Notes under the pieces: model-generated
The model's database searches: none
The model's input: the letters and a program-made list of their open reading frames with translations, nothing else
Told to the model about the DNA's origin: nothing
Position numbers and translations under genes: made by a program
NCBI GenBank assembly: GCA_002171035.2
Contig: NHHO02000018.1
Location: 8,203-18,446, forward strand
Direction of reading: 5' to 3'
DNA: 10,244 bases
Origin: Candidatus Pelagibacter sp. TMED165
GTDB taxonomy: Bacteria; Pseudomonadota; Alphaproteobacteria; Pelagibacterales; Pelagibacteraceae
In this document: positions 1 through 8,101 of the stretch, one piece after another
How positions within the stretch are numbered: the first letter of the stretch is position 1
Layout of the letters: every line of letters starts with the position of its first letter

Positions 1-444
1 GGTTTTTTACCTGGAGACATGAAAGATAAAGTAGATCCATATTTAAGACCATTATATGATGCTTTATATGATTTATTTGGTTACGAGAAAATCCAAAAAA
101 AAATAGAAAATGGAGAAATTGAAATAGCACCACTTGCTTTTATGAGAGGTAGAACTCTTAAAAATTCTTTTGCTATTTTGGATGAAGCACAAAATGCAAC
201 AGCAACTCAAATTAAGATGTTTTTAACTAGAATAGGTGAAAACTCTAAATTAGTTGTAAACGGAGACCCTTCTCAAATTGATTTGACAAATAAATCTCAT
301 TCAGGATTGCTAAAATCAAAAGAAATTTTAAAAAGAATAAAAGAAATAAAAATAATTGAATTTGATCACAAAGATGTTGTAAGACATCCTCTAGTTTCAA
401 AAATTATTCAAGCTTATCAAAATAATCTGGATGATAAAAATTAA
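1..444 (+). CDS. phoH: PhoH-family ATPase, C-terminal part (5' end cut by window)
   Basis: PhoH/YbeZ-type P-loop ATPase, a cytoplasmic protein with a helicase-like nucleotide-binding fold that is usually encoded next to YbeY and is linked to RNA metabolism. The reading frame is open from base 1 (GFLPGD then [16 protein letters not shown]), so the ATG at 19 is internal and the gene begins upstream; 147 residues are visible. The Walker B-like block FAILDEAQN lies at about bases 172-195, and the downstream NGDPSQIDL block, typical of the family, at about 259-285. The Walker A loop must lie outside the window. The end overlaps ybeY by 14 nt, which supports translational coupling. The family assignment is firm; the exact cellular role of PhoH proteins is poorly defined. 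Confidence 0.95.
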   Translation, partial: GFLPGDMKDKVDPYLRPLYDALYDLFGYEKIQKKIENGEIEIAPLAFMRGRTLKNSFAILDEAQNATATQIKMFLTRIGENSKLVVNGDPSQIDLTNKSHSGLLKSKEILKRIKEIKIIEFDHKDVVRHPLVSKIIQAYQNNLDDKN

Positions 445-898
445 TGTAATTATTCAAGATAATAAATGGAAAAAATATATAAAAAAACCAAATATTTATC
501 TCAAAAAAAAATTTAAAGTTTTAGAAAAAAAAATTAAAATTCTTAAGAATAATAAATTAGAACTTTCTATTTTGTTATCAGGTGATGAAGAAATAAAAAA
601 ACTTAACCTAAAATTTAGAAATAAAAATAAGACTACCGATGTCCTTTCATTTCCCTTTTTTAAAAAAAAGGATTTTAAATTAAAATTAAAAAAAAGAGAT
701 AAATTTTATTTAGGTGACATTATAATAAATATTAATAAAATAAAAAAAAATAATAAAAATTTAGATTTTAAGAATAATTTTGATTTCTTGTGGATCCATG
801 GGTTTGCTCACTTACTAGGCTACCAGCACAAAAAAAATAAAGATTATTTATCAATGAGAAAAATAGAAAAAACTTTTTTAAATTTAGTTAAGTCATGA
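431..898 (+). CDS. ybeY: Endoribonuclease YbeY (16S rRNA 3'-end maturation)
   Basis: YbeY is a zinc-dependent single-strand endoribonuclease involved in 16S rRNA 3'-end maturation and ribosome quality control in the cytoplasm. The 155-residue length fits the family. The conserved TTDVLSFPF block is at residues 68-77. The metal-binding signature [11 protein letters not shown] is at 123-133, giving three histidines (123, 127, 133) with the expected H-x3-H-x5-H spacing. The residue before the third histidine is Gln where the family usually has Asp. The protein is extremely lysine-rich (39 of 155) with runs such as [15 protein letters not shown], and the DNA has several A8-A9 tracts. The ATG at 431 lies inside phoH in another frame; no clear Shine-Dalgarno precedes it. 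The TGA stop overlaps the lnt start as ATGA. Confidence 0.95.
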   Translation: MIKINVIIQDNKWKKYIKKPNIYLKKKFKVLEKKIKILKNNKLELSILLSGDEEIKKLNLKFRNKNKTTDVLSFPFFKKKDFKLKLKKRDKFYLGDIIININKIKKNNKNLDFKNNFDFLWIHGFAHLLGYQHKKNKDYLSMRKIEKTFLNLVKS

Positions 899-2472
899 TA
901 AATATAATACAGAATAGTAGAGTGTTACTAGTTTATTTAATTCCTTTTAGTTTAGGAGTGTTATCTGTTTTAGGATTTTCACCTTTTAATTATACTTTTG
1001 TAAATTTTTTAATATTTCCATGCTTATTTCTGATTTTAAGTTTTGTCAGAAAAAAATCAAAAAATAAATATAGAAAGAAACCGTATCTTAAAAACTTATT
1101 TCTAGTTGGCTATTCATTCGGCGTTGGTTTTTTTTTATCAGGCACTCACTGGATTTCATACTCATTAACATTTGATGAAATTTTTTTTTATCTAATTCCA
1201 GTTTCACTTATACTTCTACCTATGTTTCTTGCTTTATTCTTTGGCTTTGCGTCTCTAGTATCAGGCTTTTTTATAAAAAATGATTTTGTATCAATAATTA
1301 TTTTTATTACATCATTTAGCTCAATTGACTATATAAGATCAAAAATATTTACTGGTTTTCCATGGAATTTATGGGCTTATAGTTGGGTAGAGCATATTGA
1401 AATTATACAATTACTAAATTTAGTAGGGTTGTTCGGATTTAATTTATTGGCTATCTCTACATTTTGCTTACCCCTGCTATTGTTTATGGGAAATAAAAAA
1501 CGAAACTTAATAATAATAAGTTTTTGGTTGTTCTTATTTTTTTCAAATTATATTTTTGGATCAATCTCAATAAATCGAAATAACATAGAGTTATCTGAAG
1601 TAAAAAAAAAGGATGATCAAATTATTAAATTTAAAATAATTTCACCTGATATAGACCTCAAGTATAATTTATCTACTATAGAGCTGGAAGAATTAATCAA
1701 TAAACTTATTCGATTTAGTGAACCAGAAAAAAACCTAAATACAATTTTTATTTGGCCTGAAGGAGTCTTTACTGGCTATAATTTATCGGATATTTCTGAG
1801 TTCGATTATTTGTTTAAAAAAAATTTTTCAAAAAAACATCGAATTATATTTGGTGTTAGTGCTTTAGGAGGGGAACCATCTAATTTTTATAACAGTTTAG
1901 TTTTGATTGATCATAATTTTCAGATTATAAACCAATATAATAAGAAAAAATTAGTTCCTTTTGGTGAATTCTTACCATTTGAAAATATATTACAAAAAAT
2001 TGGATTAAAAAAAATAACTCAGGGGTACGGATCTTTCATAAATGGAGGTAATCAAAAAAATATTAATATTTTTGATTATCAAATTTTACCACTTATTTGT
2101 TATGAAATAATTTTTCCTGAATTGACTCAAAATTCCCCAGAAAATACAAATCTTATAGTTAATATTTCTGAGGATGCTTGGTTTGGAAAATCTATCGGCC
2201 CTCATCAACATTTTTCTAAATCTATATTTAGAGCTATAGAAAGTAATCTTTTTGTTCTCAGGTCAGCTAATAAGGGATTTAGTGCAATTATTAACAACAA
2301 AGGTCAAGTTGTAAAAAGTTTAACTCCAAGTGAAAGGGGTAATATTGAAATGGAAATTCCTTTAATTAATAACAGTATTAAAAATAAAAATGATTTGATA
2401 TTTTTTGTACTTTTATTTACATATATCTTATTCGTTTTTACAATAAAAATAAAATTTAATGACAAAAAATAA
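895..2472 (+). CDS. lnt: Apolipoprotein N-acyltransferase Lnt
   Basis: Lnt is an inner-membrane enzyme that moves an acyl chain from a phospholipid to the N-terminal cysteine of diacylated lipoproteins, the last lipoprotein maturation step in Gram-negative bacteria. The N-terminal half has several hydrophobic segments (about residues 11-27, 33-50, 67-82, 97-127, 131-147, 172-197, 203-222), and one membrane segment follows the catalytic domain (about 500-517). The nitrilase-like domain spans about 245-490. The Glu-Lys-Cys triad is visible: E289 in [10 protein letters not shown]350 in [12 protein letters not shown] and C402 in [15 protein letters not shown] (423-431) and the LRSANKG block (455-461) also match. 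At 525 residues it is of normal length. It starts within the ybeY stop (4-nt overlap) and ends 14 nt inside metK. The usual corC gene between ybeY and lnt is absent. Confidence 0.96.
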   Translation: MINIIQNSRVLLVYLIPFSLGVLSVLGFSPFNYTFVNFLIFPCLFLILSFVRKKSKNKYRKKPYLKNLFLVGYSFGVGFFLSGTHWISYSLTFDEIFFYLIPVSLILLPMFLALFFGFASLVSGFFIKNDFVSIIIFITSFSSIDYIRSKIFTGFPWNLWAYSWVEHIEIIQLLNLVGLFGFNLLAISTFCLPLLLFMGNKKRNLIIISFWLFLFFSNYIFGSISINRNNIELSEVKKKDDQIIKFKIISPDIDLKYNLSTIELEELINKLIRFSEPEKNLNTIFIWPEGVFTGYNLSDISEFDYLFKKNFSKKHRIIFGVSALGGEPSNFYNSLVLIDHNFQIINQYNKKKLVPFGEFLPFENILQKIGLKKITQGYGSFINGGNQKNINIFDYQILPLICYEIIFPELTQNSPENTNLIVNISEDAWFGKSIGPHQHFSKSIFRAIESNLFVLRSANKGFSAIINNKGQVVKSLTPSERGNIEMEIPLINNSIKNKNDLIFFVLLFTYILFVFTIKIKFNDKK

Positions 2473-3619
2473 TTATTTATTTACAAGTGAATCAGTTTCT
2501 GAAGGGCATCCCGACAAAGTCTGTGATCGTATTTCTGACATGGTTGTAGATATGTACTTATCAAAAGATCCTCAGGCAAGAGTAGCATGTGAAACTTTGA
2601 CAACTACTAATAAGGTTGTTTTAGCAGGGGAAACAAGAGGTCCAAAAATTGATAACGATGAATTAATTGAGAAGGTCAAAGGCTGCATTAAAGATATTGG
2701 ATATAATCAAGAAGGTTTTAGTTGGAAAACGGCAAAAATTGACTCTTACCTTCACGGTCAATCAAGTGATATAGCTATGGGAGTTGACTCTAGAGATAAT
2801 AAAGATGAAGGGGCCGGTGATCAAGGTATTATGTTTGGTTTTGCTTGTAACGAGACCAAAGAGTTAATGCCGGCGCCCATATATTTTTCTCATACCATTC
2901 TAAGGTTAATGGCTGAAGATAGAAAAAAAGGAATTCTTAAAGGAATTGAGCCAGATTCAAAGAGTCAAGTTAGCATGATGTATGAAGATAATTATCCTAA
3001 AAAAGTTACGTCAGTAGTAATCTCAACTCAACACTCTAAAGATTTAAGTCAAGAAGAAGTTAAAAGATTAGTATTACCTTATATAAAAAAATCAATACCC
3101 GAAAAATTCTTAAAAGAATTAAAAGAAAAAGAAATTTATGTAAATCCAACTGGCCAATTTATAATTGGTGGTCCAGATGGGGACACCGGTTTAACTGGAA
3201 GAAAAATTATAGTTGATACTTATGGTGGAGCAGCGCCACATGGTGGAGGAGCGTTCTCAGGCAAAGATCCTACTAAAGTTGATCGTTCAGCAGCTTATGT
3301 TTCAAGGTACCTAGCAAAAAATATTGTGGCAGCCGGCGTTTCTACTAAATGTTTAATTCAACTTGCATATGCTATTGGAGTTTCAAAACCACTATCAATT
3401 TATTTAAAATTAGATGAAAAAGATGCCGAAAAGACAGAGGATGTAAAAAAATTGATAGAGCAAAATTTTGATTTATCTCCTAGAGGTATCCGAGAATTAT
3501 TACGTCTAAATAAGCCTATATATGAGGTAACCTCTGCATATGGCCATTTTGGCAGACAGCCTGGTAATAAAGGCGAGTTTTCTTGGGAAAAAACAGACAA
3601 AATAAAAATTTTTCAATAG
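2459..3619 (+). CDS. metK: S-adenosylmethionine synthetase MetK
   Basis: MetK makes S-adenosylmethionine from ATP and methionine, releasing phosphate and pyrophosphate, in the cytoplasm. The 386-residue length is normal. Signatures in order are [16 protein letters not shown] (12-27, ATP/metal site), [12 protein letters not shown] (99-110), [12 protein letters not shown] (118-129) and [16 protein letters not shown] (262-277, phosphate-binding loop). The N-terminal [20 protein letters not shown] matches the alphaproteobacterial form and fixes the start at 2459, which overlaps lnt by 14 nt. No Shine-Dalgarno is apparent before this ATG, so translation is probably coupled to lnt. The overlap leaves no leader of its own, so there is no room for a directly upstream SAM-sensing riboswitch. 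A strong hairpin/T-tract follows about 60 nt after the stop. Confidence 0.98.
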   Translation: MTKNNYLFTSESVSEGHPDKVCDRISDMVVDMYLSKDPQARVACETLTTTNKVVLAGETRGPKIDNDELIEKVKGCIKDIGYNQEGFSWKTAKIDSYLHGQSSDIAMGVDSRDNKDEGAGDQGIMFGFACNETKELMPAPIYFSHTILRLMAEDRKKGILKGIEPDSKSQVSMMYEDNYPKKVTSVVISTQHSKDLSQEEVKRLVLPYIKKSIPEKFLKELKEKEIYVNPTGQFIIGGPDGDTGLTGRKIIVDTYGGAAPHGGGAFSGKDPTKVDRSAAYVSRYLAKNIVAAGVSTKCLIQLAYAIGVSKPLSIYLKLDEKDAEKTEDVKKLIEQNFDLSPRGIRELLRLNKPIYEVTSAYGHFGRQPGNKGEFSWEKTDKIKIFQ

Positions 3620-3624
3620 TATTC

Positions 3625-3658
3625 TTGAAAAAACCTCAATTATTCATTAAAAGATAAT
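3625..3658 (+). promoter_or_regulatory. Possible weak promoter ahead of nusA
   Basis: The metK-nusA gap contains TTGAAA at 3625-3630, a good -35-like hexamer, and the AT-rich stretch TTAAAAGATAATAAAA downstream. With 17-nt spacing the -10 would be TAAAAG (3648-3653), a weak match; GATAAT (3653-3658) is a better hexamer but sits 22 nt away. In DNA this AT-rich such matches arise easily by chance. If real, transcription would begin upstream of the hairpin at 3676-3697 and read through it into nusA. Confidence 0.25.
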
Positions 3659-3675
3659 AAAAATACAGAGTTTTC

Positions 3676-3702
3676 AAAATGGGCTTTAGCCCATTTTTTT
3701 TT
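3676..3702 (+). terminator. Intrinsic terminator-like hairpin with T-tract between metK and nusA
   Basis: A perfect 9-bp stem forms between AAAATGGGC (3676-3684) and GCCCATTTT (3689-3697) around a TTTA loop, with four consecutive G-C pairs in otherwise very AT-rich DNA. Nine T residues run from 3694 to 3702. An outer TTTTC (3671-3675) can also pair with GAAAA (3704-3708). This has the form of a rho-independent terminator for the phoH-metK transcript. It ends only about 22 nt before the nusA ATG, so any nusA promoter upstream of it would make the hairpin an attenuator. Confidence 0.85.
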
Positions 3703-3715
3703 GGAAAATTAAAAA

Positions 3716-3719
3716 AAGG
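3716..3719 (+). promoter_or_regulatory. Ribosome binding site of nusA
   Basis: AAGG within AAAAAAAGGT lies 5 nt before the ATG at 3725. It is one of only two recognisable Shine-Dalgarno-like sites before genes in the window (the other is AGGA at 8093-8096 before pnp). It marks nusA as the first, independently initiated gene of the second cluster. Confidence 0.6.
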
Positions 3720-3724
3720 TAAAT

Positions 3725-5275
3725 ATGTTAAACAGAGGATTAGATAAACTAGAATTATTAAGAATTGTAGACGCAGTTGCTAACGAGAAATCTATCGATC
3801 GAGAGCTTGTTATTAATTCAATGGAAAGTGCTATTCAAAGAGCTGCTCTTACAAAATTTGGTAATGATAATAATATAGAAGTAAAAATTGATAGAGAAAG
3901 TGGTCAAATTATAATTCAAAAAGTTTTAGAAATAGTAGAAAAAGTTGAAGACCCTAGTAAAGAAATATTATTGAAAGATATTAAATCTAACGATAATAAA
4001 AATAACGATTTAAAAGTTGGCGATAAAATTTTCGAAGAGTTGCCCCAGGTAGATTTTGGCAGAATAGCCGCTCAAAGTGCCAAGCAAGTTATAAGCTTAA
4101 AAGTTAAGGAGGCTGAAAAAAATAGACAGTATGATGATTTCATTGAAAAACAAGGTCAAATATTGAGTGGTATTATTAAAAGATTAGAATATGGTAATGT
4201 TATTATTGATCTTGGCAGAGCTGAAGGTGTAATTAAAAAAGATGAACTAATTCCTCGAGAAATCTTGAAAACTGGAGATAGAGTAAAAGCATACTGTTAT
4301 GAAGTTAGAAAAGAATTAAAAGGTCATCAAATATTTTTATCTCGAGCACATCCTCAGTTTTTAGCTAAACTATTTTTTCAAGAAGTTCCTGAAATATATG
4401 AAGGAATAATTGAAATAAAGTCTGTTGCAAGAGATCCTGGAAGTAGAGCGAAAATATGTGTCAATTCTAAAGATACATCGATCGACCCTGTTGGCGCTTG
4501 TGTAGGAATGAGAGGGAGTAGAGTTCAAACTATAGTAAATGAATTACATGGGGAAAAAATAGATATTATAAAATGGACAGAGGATTTGCCTACATTAATA
4601 TCCGAGTCTCTTTCTCCTGCAGAAATACAAAGAGTTTTAATTGATCAAGATAACAAAAGAATAGATGTAATATTAACAGAAGAAAATTTGAGCAAAGCTA
4701 TCGGTAGACGTGGCCAAAACGTTAGACTTGCATCTAAACTTACAAATTATGAGATAGATATTTTAACTGACAAAGAAGACTCTGAAAGAAGACAAATGGA
4801 GTTTAAAGAAAGAACCGACACATTTGTAAAAAACTTGGAGGTTGATGAAACGTTGGGTCAATTACTAGTTTCTGAGGGTTTTCAAACTATCGAAGACTTG
4901 TCACAATCTAAAGCTGATGATATAGCAAAAATTGATGCTATAGACGAAGAAACTGCACAAGAGTTAATAAATAGATCTAAAGAAACACTAATAAAAGAAA
5001 AAGAAGAAGTTGGTAAAAAACTTAAAGAACTTGGAGTCGAAGAAGAGTTAATTAATTTAAAGGGAATGACACAAGGAATGTTGGTAATACTTGGTCAAAA
5101 AAATATTAAAAAGTTAGGTGATTTTGCCGATTTATCCTCTGATGAATTAATTGGTGGTTTTGATGAAGTAAAAGGAAAAAAAATACGTTTAGAGGGATAT
5201 TTAGAGGAATTTTCACTATCGAGAGAGGAGGCAGACCAATTAATTATGTCTGCCAGAGAGATAGTTTTTAAATAA
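3725..5275 (+). CDS. nusA: Transcription termination/antitermination factor NusA
   Basis: NusA binds RNA polymerase and nascent RNA and modulates pausing, intrinsic termination and rRNA antitermination. Domains in order: the polymerase-binding N-terminal domain (about residues 1-130, starting LNRGLDKLELLRIVDAVANEK), S1 (about 140-207), KH1 with GMRG at 261-264, KH2 with GRRG at 327-330, and two C-terminal helix-hairpin-helix/acidic repeats (about 368-420 and 440-512). At 516 residues it is of normal length for a proteobacterial NusA carrying both C-terminal repeats. A Shine-Dalgarno supports the start. It opens the second cluster; rimP, which normally precedes it, is missing. The hairpin just upstream makes autoregulation by NusA-stimulated termination plausible, but that is inference. 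Confidence 0.97.
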   Translation: MLNRGLDKLELLRIVDAVANEKSIDRELVINSMESAIQRAALTKFGNDNNIEVKIDRESGQIIIQKVLEIVEKVEDPSKEILLKDIKSNDNKNNDLKVGDKIFEELPQVDFGRIAAQSAKQVISLKVKEAEKNRQYDDFIEKQGQILSGIIKRLEYGNVIIDLGRAEGVIKKDELIPREILKTGDRVKAYCYEVRKELKGHQIFLSRAHPQFLAKLFFQEVPEIYEGIIEIKSVARDPGSRAKICVNSKDTSIDPVGACVGMRGSRVQTIVNELHGEKIDIIKWTEDLPTLISESLSPAEIQRVLIDQDNKRIDVILTEENLSKAIGRRGQNVRLASKLTNYEIDILTDKEDSERRQMEFKERTDTFVKNLEVDETLGQLLVSEGFQTIEDLSQSKADDIAKIDAIDEETAQELINRSKETLIKEKEEVGKKLKELGVEEELINLKGMTQGMLVILGQKNIKKLGDFADLSSDELIGGFDEVKGKKIRLEGYLEEFSLSREEADQLIMSAREIVFK

Positions 5276-5281
5276 TTAGTT

Positions 5282-7471
5282 ATGGCTGAAGATAAAAATA
5301 AAAAAAAAACACTTACTATTTCAACAAGTATTAAAAAAAAAATTGATATAGGATCAATTAATAAAGACGGAAAAAAATCCTTCTCTATCGAAAAAAAACA
5401 ACCTCACAGATCATCTAAAGATCACAATAAATCAGGAAAAAATTTTACTCAAACAAATAGAGACCCAGTCAAGAAAATTTTTGCAAGAAAATTTGTAGAG
5501 CAAAAAGCTACTAAAGCATTTATAAAAAAAGAGGATAAACCAAGTAGTAAAAATACACTAAGGCTAAAAGGAAATGTAGATAAAAGAGATTTTAAATTAA
5601 CTGTTTCAAGAGCTTTAAATGTAGAGGAAATAGAAATTAAGCAACGTAGCCTGGCGTCAGTAAAAAGAGCAAGATTAAAAGAAAAAAGAAGCAATCCTGA
5701 AGCAGAAGAAAAAAAAGAATTTAAAAAAGTAGTCAGGGATGTAAAAATACCTGAACAAATATCAATTCAAGAGCTTTCTAATAGAATGGCGGAAAGATCG
5801 AGTGATATTATAAAGTTTTTATTAAATATGAAAGTAATCGCTACTATTAATCATATTATCGATAAAGACACTGCAGAATATATTGTTAAAGAATTTGGGC
5901 ATAAACCAATCTTAGAGGAAGCACCTACACTAGAATTAAATAAAAAAGATAATAGAGTACAGGGAGATTTAAAGAAAAGACCTCCTATTGTTACTATAAT
6001 GGGTCACGTAGATCATGGAAAAACATCTCTATTGGACTCTCTAAGAGACACCAACGTTGTGTCTGGAGAACATGGCGGTATAACTCAACATATAGGTGCT
6101 TATCAAGTAAAAACTGAAAAAAATGATATAATTACATTTATAGACACGCCAGGACACGCAGCCTTTACAGAGATGAGGGCAAGAGGATCTAAAATAACTG
6201 ATATCGTTGTTTTAGTTGTAGCCGCAGATGATGGAATCAAACCACAAACTATAGAGGCAATTCAACACTCTAAAGCAGCTAAGGTTCCAATAATAGTTGC
6301 CATAAATAAATGTGACTTACCAAATAAGAATATAAGCAAAATAAAAAATGAACTAATGCAATATGAATTAATAGCAGAGGATTTAAGTGGAGATACATTA
6401 TTTGTAGAAGTATCTGCTACTCAAAAATCAAATTTAGATAAGCTTAAAGATTCAATATTACTTCAATCTGAAATATTAGACTTAAAAGCATCAATTATTG
6501 GAACTGCGTCTGGAGTCGTAATAGAGTCAAAAATTGACAAAGGAAAAGGACCGGTTTCTACAATCTTAATTACAAATGGTCTTCTTAAAAAAGGAGATTA
6601 CTTTGTTTGTGGAAATACTTGGGGAAAAATAAGGGCGATGATTTCTCATGAAGGTAAAAATATTGAGGAAGCTACACCTTCTATGCCTGTTGAAATACTT
6701 GGAATGAACGGATCAGCTTTTGCAGGGGCAGAATTTTTAGTTATTGAAAATGAGGATAAAGCAAAAGAAATTGCGGAATTTAGAAAATCAGATAATTCTT
6801 CTACCAAGAAGATTATCGCTAAAGATAAAACTACATTATTTGAAAACAAAGATGATAAAGATGAATTAAATATTGTAATAAAATCTGATGTTCAAGGTTC
6901 TAGTGAAGCATTGAAAATGGCAATAAATAAAATTGAACATGAGGAAGTAAAAGCAAATATTATTTTATCTGATATAGGAATGATAAACGAGACAGATGTT
7001 TCACTTGCTAAAGCATCTAATGCTCTACTTATAGGATTTAATGTAAAGCCTAATAGAGAAGCAAAAAAATTAGCTGAGGAGCAAAAAATAGATATTAAAT
7101 TTTACAATATTATTTATGAGGCATTAGAATATATAGAAAAAGGATTATCAGGTTTGCTAGAACCAGATATAAAAGAAAAAGTTTTGGGCTCTGCTGAAAT
7201 TCAGAAAATATTTAAAGTCTCTAACGCTGGTAAAATAGCTGGCTCTAAAGTAGTAAACGGAGAAATAAAAAATAAATCAAAAGCTAGACTAATCAGAGAC
7301 GGCGTCGTAGTTTATAGTGGAGAGATTTCGAGTATTTTTAGAGAGAAGAATGCTGTAAAAGAAGTAAAGAATGGTCTAGAATGTGGAATTAGTTTGAAAG
7401 ACTTTATAGATTTTAAGGAAAAAGATATTATTGAGTCTTATGAGGCAGAAAAAATTGAAAGAAGCATTTAA
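5282..7471 (+). CDS. infB: Translation initiation factor IF-2
   Basis: IF-2 is the GTPase that brings initiator tRNA to the 30S subunit and promotes 50S joining. The first ~150 residues are a lysine-rich, low-complexity, probably disordered extension. An IF2_N-type domain follows at about 158-208 ([25 protein letters not shown]). The G domain has G1 GHVDHGKT (241-248), G2 GGITQHIG (265-272), G3 DTPGH (288-292), G4 NKCD (342-345) and G5 SAT (378-380). Domains II, III and the tRNA-binding C domain fill the rest to residue 729. It is shorter than many proteobacterial IF-2 proteins, mainly in the N-terminal extension. It starts 6 nt after nusA, with no ylxR between them, and ends in a TAATG overlap with rbfA. 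No Shine-Dalgarno is evident. Two A10 tracts lie within the first 21 codons. Confidence 0.98.
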   Translation: MAEDKNKKKTLTISTSIKKKIDIGSINKDGKKSFSIEKKQPHRSSKDHNKSGKNFTQTNRDPVKKIFARKFVEQKATKAFIKKEDKPSSKNTLRLKGNVDKRDFKLTVSRALNVEEIEIKQRSLASVKRARLKEKRSNPEAEEKKEFKKVVRDVKIPEQISIQELSNRMAERSSDIIKFLLNMKVIATINHIIDKDTAEYIVKEFGHKPILEEAPTLELNKKDNRVQGDLKKRPPIVTIMGHVDHGKTSLLDSLRDTNVVSGEHGGITQHIGAYQVKTEKNDIITFIDTPGHAAFTEMRARGSKITDIVVLVVAADDGIKPQTIEAIQHSKAAKVPIIVAINKCDLPNKNISKIKNELMQYELIAEDLSGDTLFVEVSATQKSNLDKLKDSILLQSEILDLKASIIGTASGVVIESKIDKGKGPVSTILITNGLLKKGDYFVCGNTWGKIRAMISHEGKNIEEATPSMPVEILGMNGSAFAGAEFLVIENEDKAKEIAEFRKSDNSSTKKIIAKDKTTLFENKDDKDELNIVIKSDVQGSSEALKMAINKIEHEEVKANIILSDIGMINETDVSLAKASNALLIGFNVKPNREAKKLAEEQKIDIKFYNIIYEALEYIEKGLSGLLEPDIKEKVLGSAEIQKIFKVSNAGKIAGSKVVNGEIKNKSKARLIRDGVVVYSGEISSIFREKNAVKEVKNGLECGISLKDFIDFKEKDIIESYEAEKIERSI
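5300..5309 (+). repeat. A10 homopolymer in the infB 5' coding region
   Basis: Ten consecutive A residues encode the KKK/T part of DKNKKKTLT, around codons 7-10 of infB. Runs of this length are known in other bacteria to cause replication or transcription slippage; whether that happens here cannot be seen from one sequence. Confidence 0.9.
5333..5342 (+). repeat. Second A10 homopolymer in the infB 5' coding region
   Basis: Ten consecutive A residues encode the IKKKI segment around codons 18-21 of infB. It lies about 23 nt after the first A10 run, so opposite slips at the two sites could in principle compensate each other. Confidence 0.9.
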
Positions 7472-7869
7472 TGAAAAGTAGGTCTAATCAAACATCATAT
7501 AGTCAAAGGCAACTAAGAGTTGGAGAATTAGTTAAGCAAAAAATCGGTGAAATCTTTATAAGAAACGAAGCTAAAATACCAAATATGAACACTAAAATTG
7601 TGACTGTCACTGAAGTCAAAATGACACCTGATCTAAAAACTGCAAGAGTTTACGTAATTCCGCTAGGAGGCATAGAGATGACTGAAACTGTAAGTACCTT
7701 GACGGAGTTCTCTCATCTTGTTAGAAAAGCACTGTCTAAAAAACTAGATATTAAGTTTCTTCCTAAACTCACTTTTGTAGAAGACAACTCATTTGAATAT
7801 GCGGAAAAAATAGAAAAATTAATAAAGAAAAATAACTTAGATGAACCAGAAAAAAAACAATACAATTAA
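7471..7869 (+). CDS. rbfA: Ribosome-binding factor A (30S maturation)
   Basis: RbfA is a small KH-fold protein that binds the immature 30S subunit near 16S rRNA helix 1 and is needed for late maturation and cold adaptation. The 132-residue product carries the alphaproteobacterial signature SQRQLRVGELVKQKIGEIF (11-29), then TVTEVKMTPDLKTARVYVIPLGG (45-67), then a C-terminal KFLPKLTFVEDNSFEYAEKIEKLI block. The ATG shares one base with the infB stop (TAATG), so coupled reinitiation is likely. Its last 29 nt are also the start of rpsO in another frame. truB, which commonly follows rbfA, is not present here. Confidence 0.95.
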   Translation: MKSRSNQTSYSQRQLRVGELVKQKIGEIFIRNEAKIPNMNTKIVTVTEVKMTPDLKTARVYVIPLGGIEMTETVSTLTEFSHLVRKALSKKLDIKFLPKLTFVEDNSFEYAEKIEKLIKKNNLDEPEKKQYN

Positions 7870-8101
7870 ATCATTAGCAATTCATGGAAAAGACGTAGGT
7901 TCGACAGAAGTTCAGATTGGACTTTTGACAGATAAAATAACAAAATTAGCTGAACATTTTAAGAAAGCAAAAAAAGATAAGCACTCAACTGTAGGATTGA
8001 CTAAATCCGTTAATAGAAGAAAAAAACTTTTGTCATATCTAAAGAAAAGAAGTCCAGAGTCATATAGTAAAGTAATCAAACAACTTAATTTAAGGAAATA
8101 A
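7841..8101 (+). CDS. rpsO: 30S ribosomal protein S15
   Basis: S15 is a primary 16S rRNA-binding protein that organises the central domain of the 30S subunit and contributes to a bridge to the 50S. The 86-residue product has the core [21 protein letters not shown] (20-40), the HSTVGL loop and [13 protein letters not shown] (58-70), ending in the usual QLNLRK. The only plausible start is ATG 7841, inside rbfA (29-nt overlap); the next in-frame codons offer no alternative before the conserved core. The N-terminus ([21 protein letters not shown]) diverges from the usual S15 start and looks about one residue shorter before GS. No Shine-Dalgarno is seen. The stop overlaps the pnp start as TAATG. 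Confidence 0.96.
   Translation: MNQKKNNTIKSLAIHGKDVGSTEVQIGLLTDKITKLAEHFKKAKKDKHSTVGLTKSVNRRKKLLSYLKKRSPESYSKVIKQLNLRK

Noticed and set aside
19..21. ATG at 19 as the start of phoH
   Set aside because: The frame is open back to base 1 and the residues before it (GFLPGD) match the PhoH family, so the gene continues upstream of the window.
1128..1189. T9 runs in lnt (1128-1136 and 1181-1189) as terminators
   Set aside because: No GC-rich hairpin precedes either; they encode phenylalanine in membrane segments of Lnt.
2440..2470. SAM-responsive riboswitch ahead of metK
   Set aside because: metK starts inside lnt with no leader, and I see no conserved riboswitch-like pairing in the upstream bases.
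3400..3600. Minus-strand open frame inside metK
   Set aside because: It lies fully within a highly conserved MetK coding region and its translation resembles no family I know; it is a shadow frame.
5449..5694. Minus-strand open frame inside infB
   Set aside because: It is opposite the lysine-rich IF-2 extension; the Phe/Leu-rich product is what reverse-reading AAA/AAG-rich DNA gives.
6646..6849. Second minus-strand open frame inside infB
   Set aside because: Same reasoning: it lies opposite conserved IF-2 sequence, with no ribosome binding site or recognisable product.
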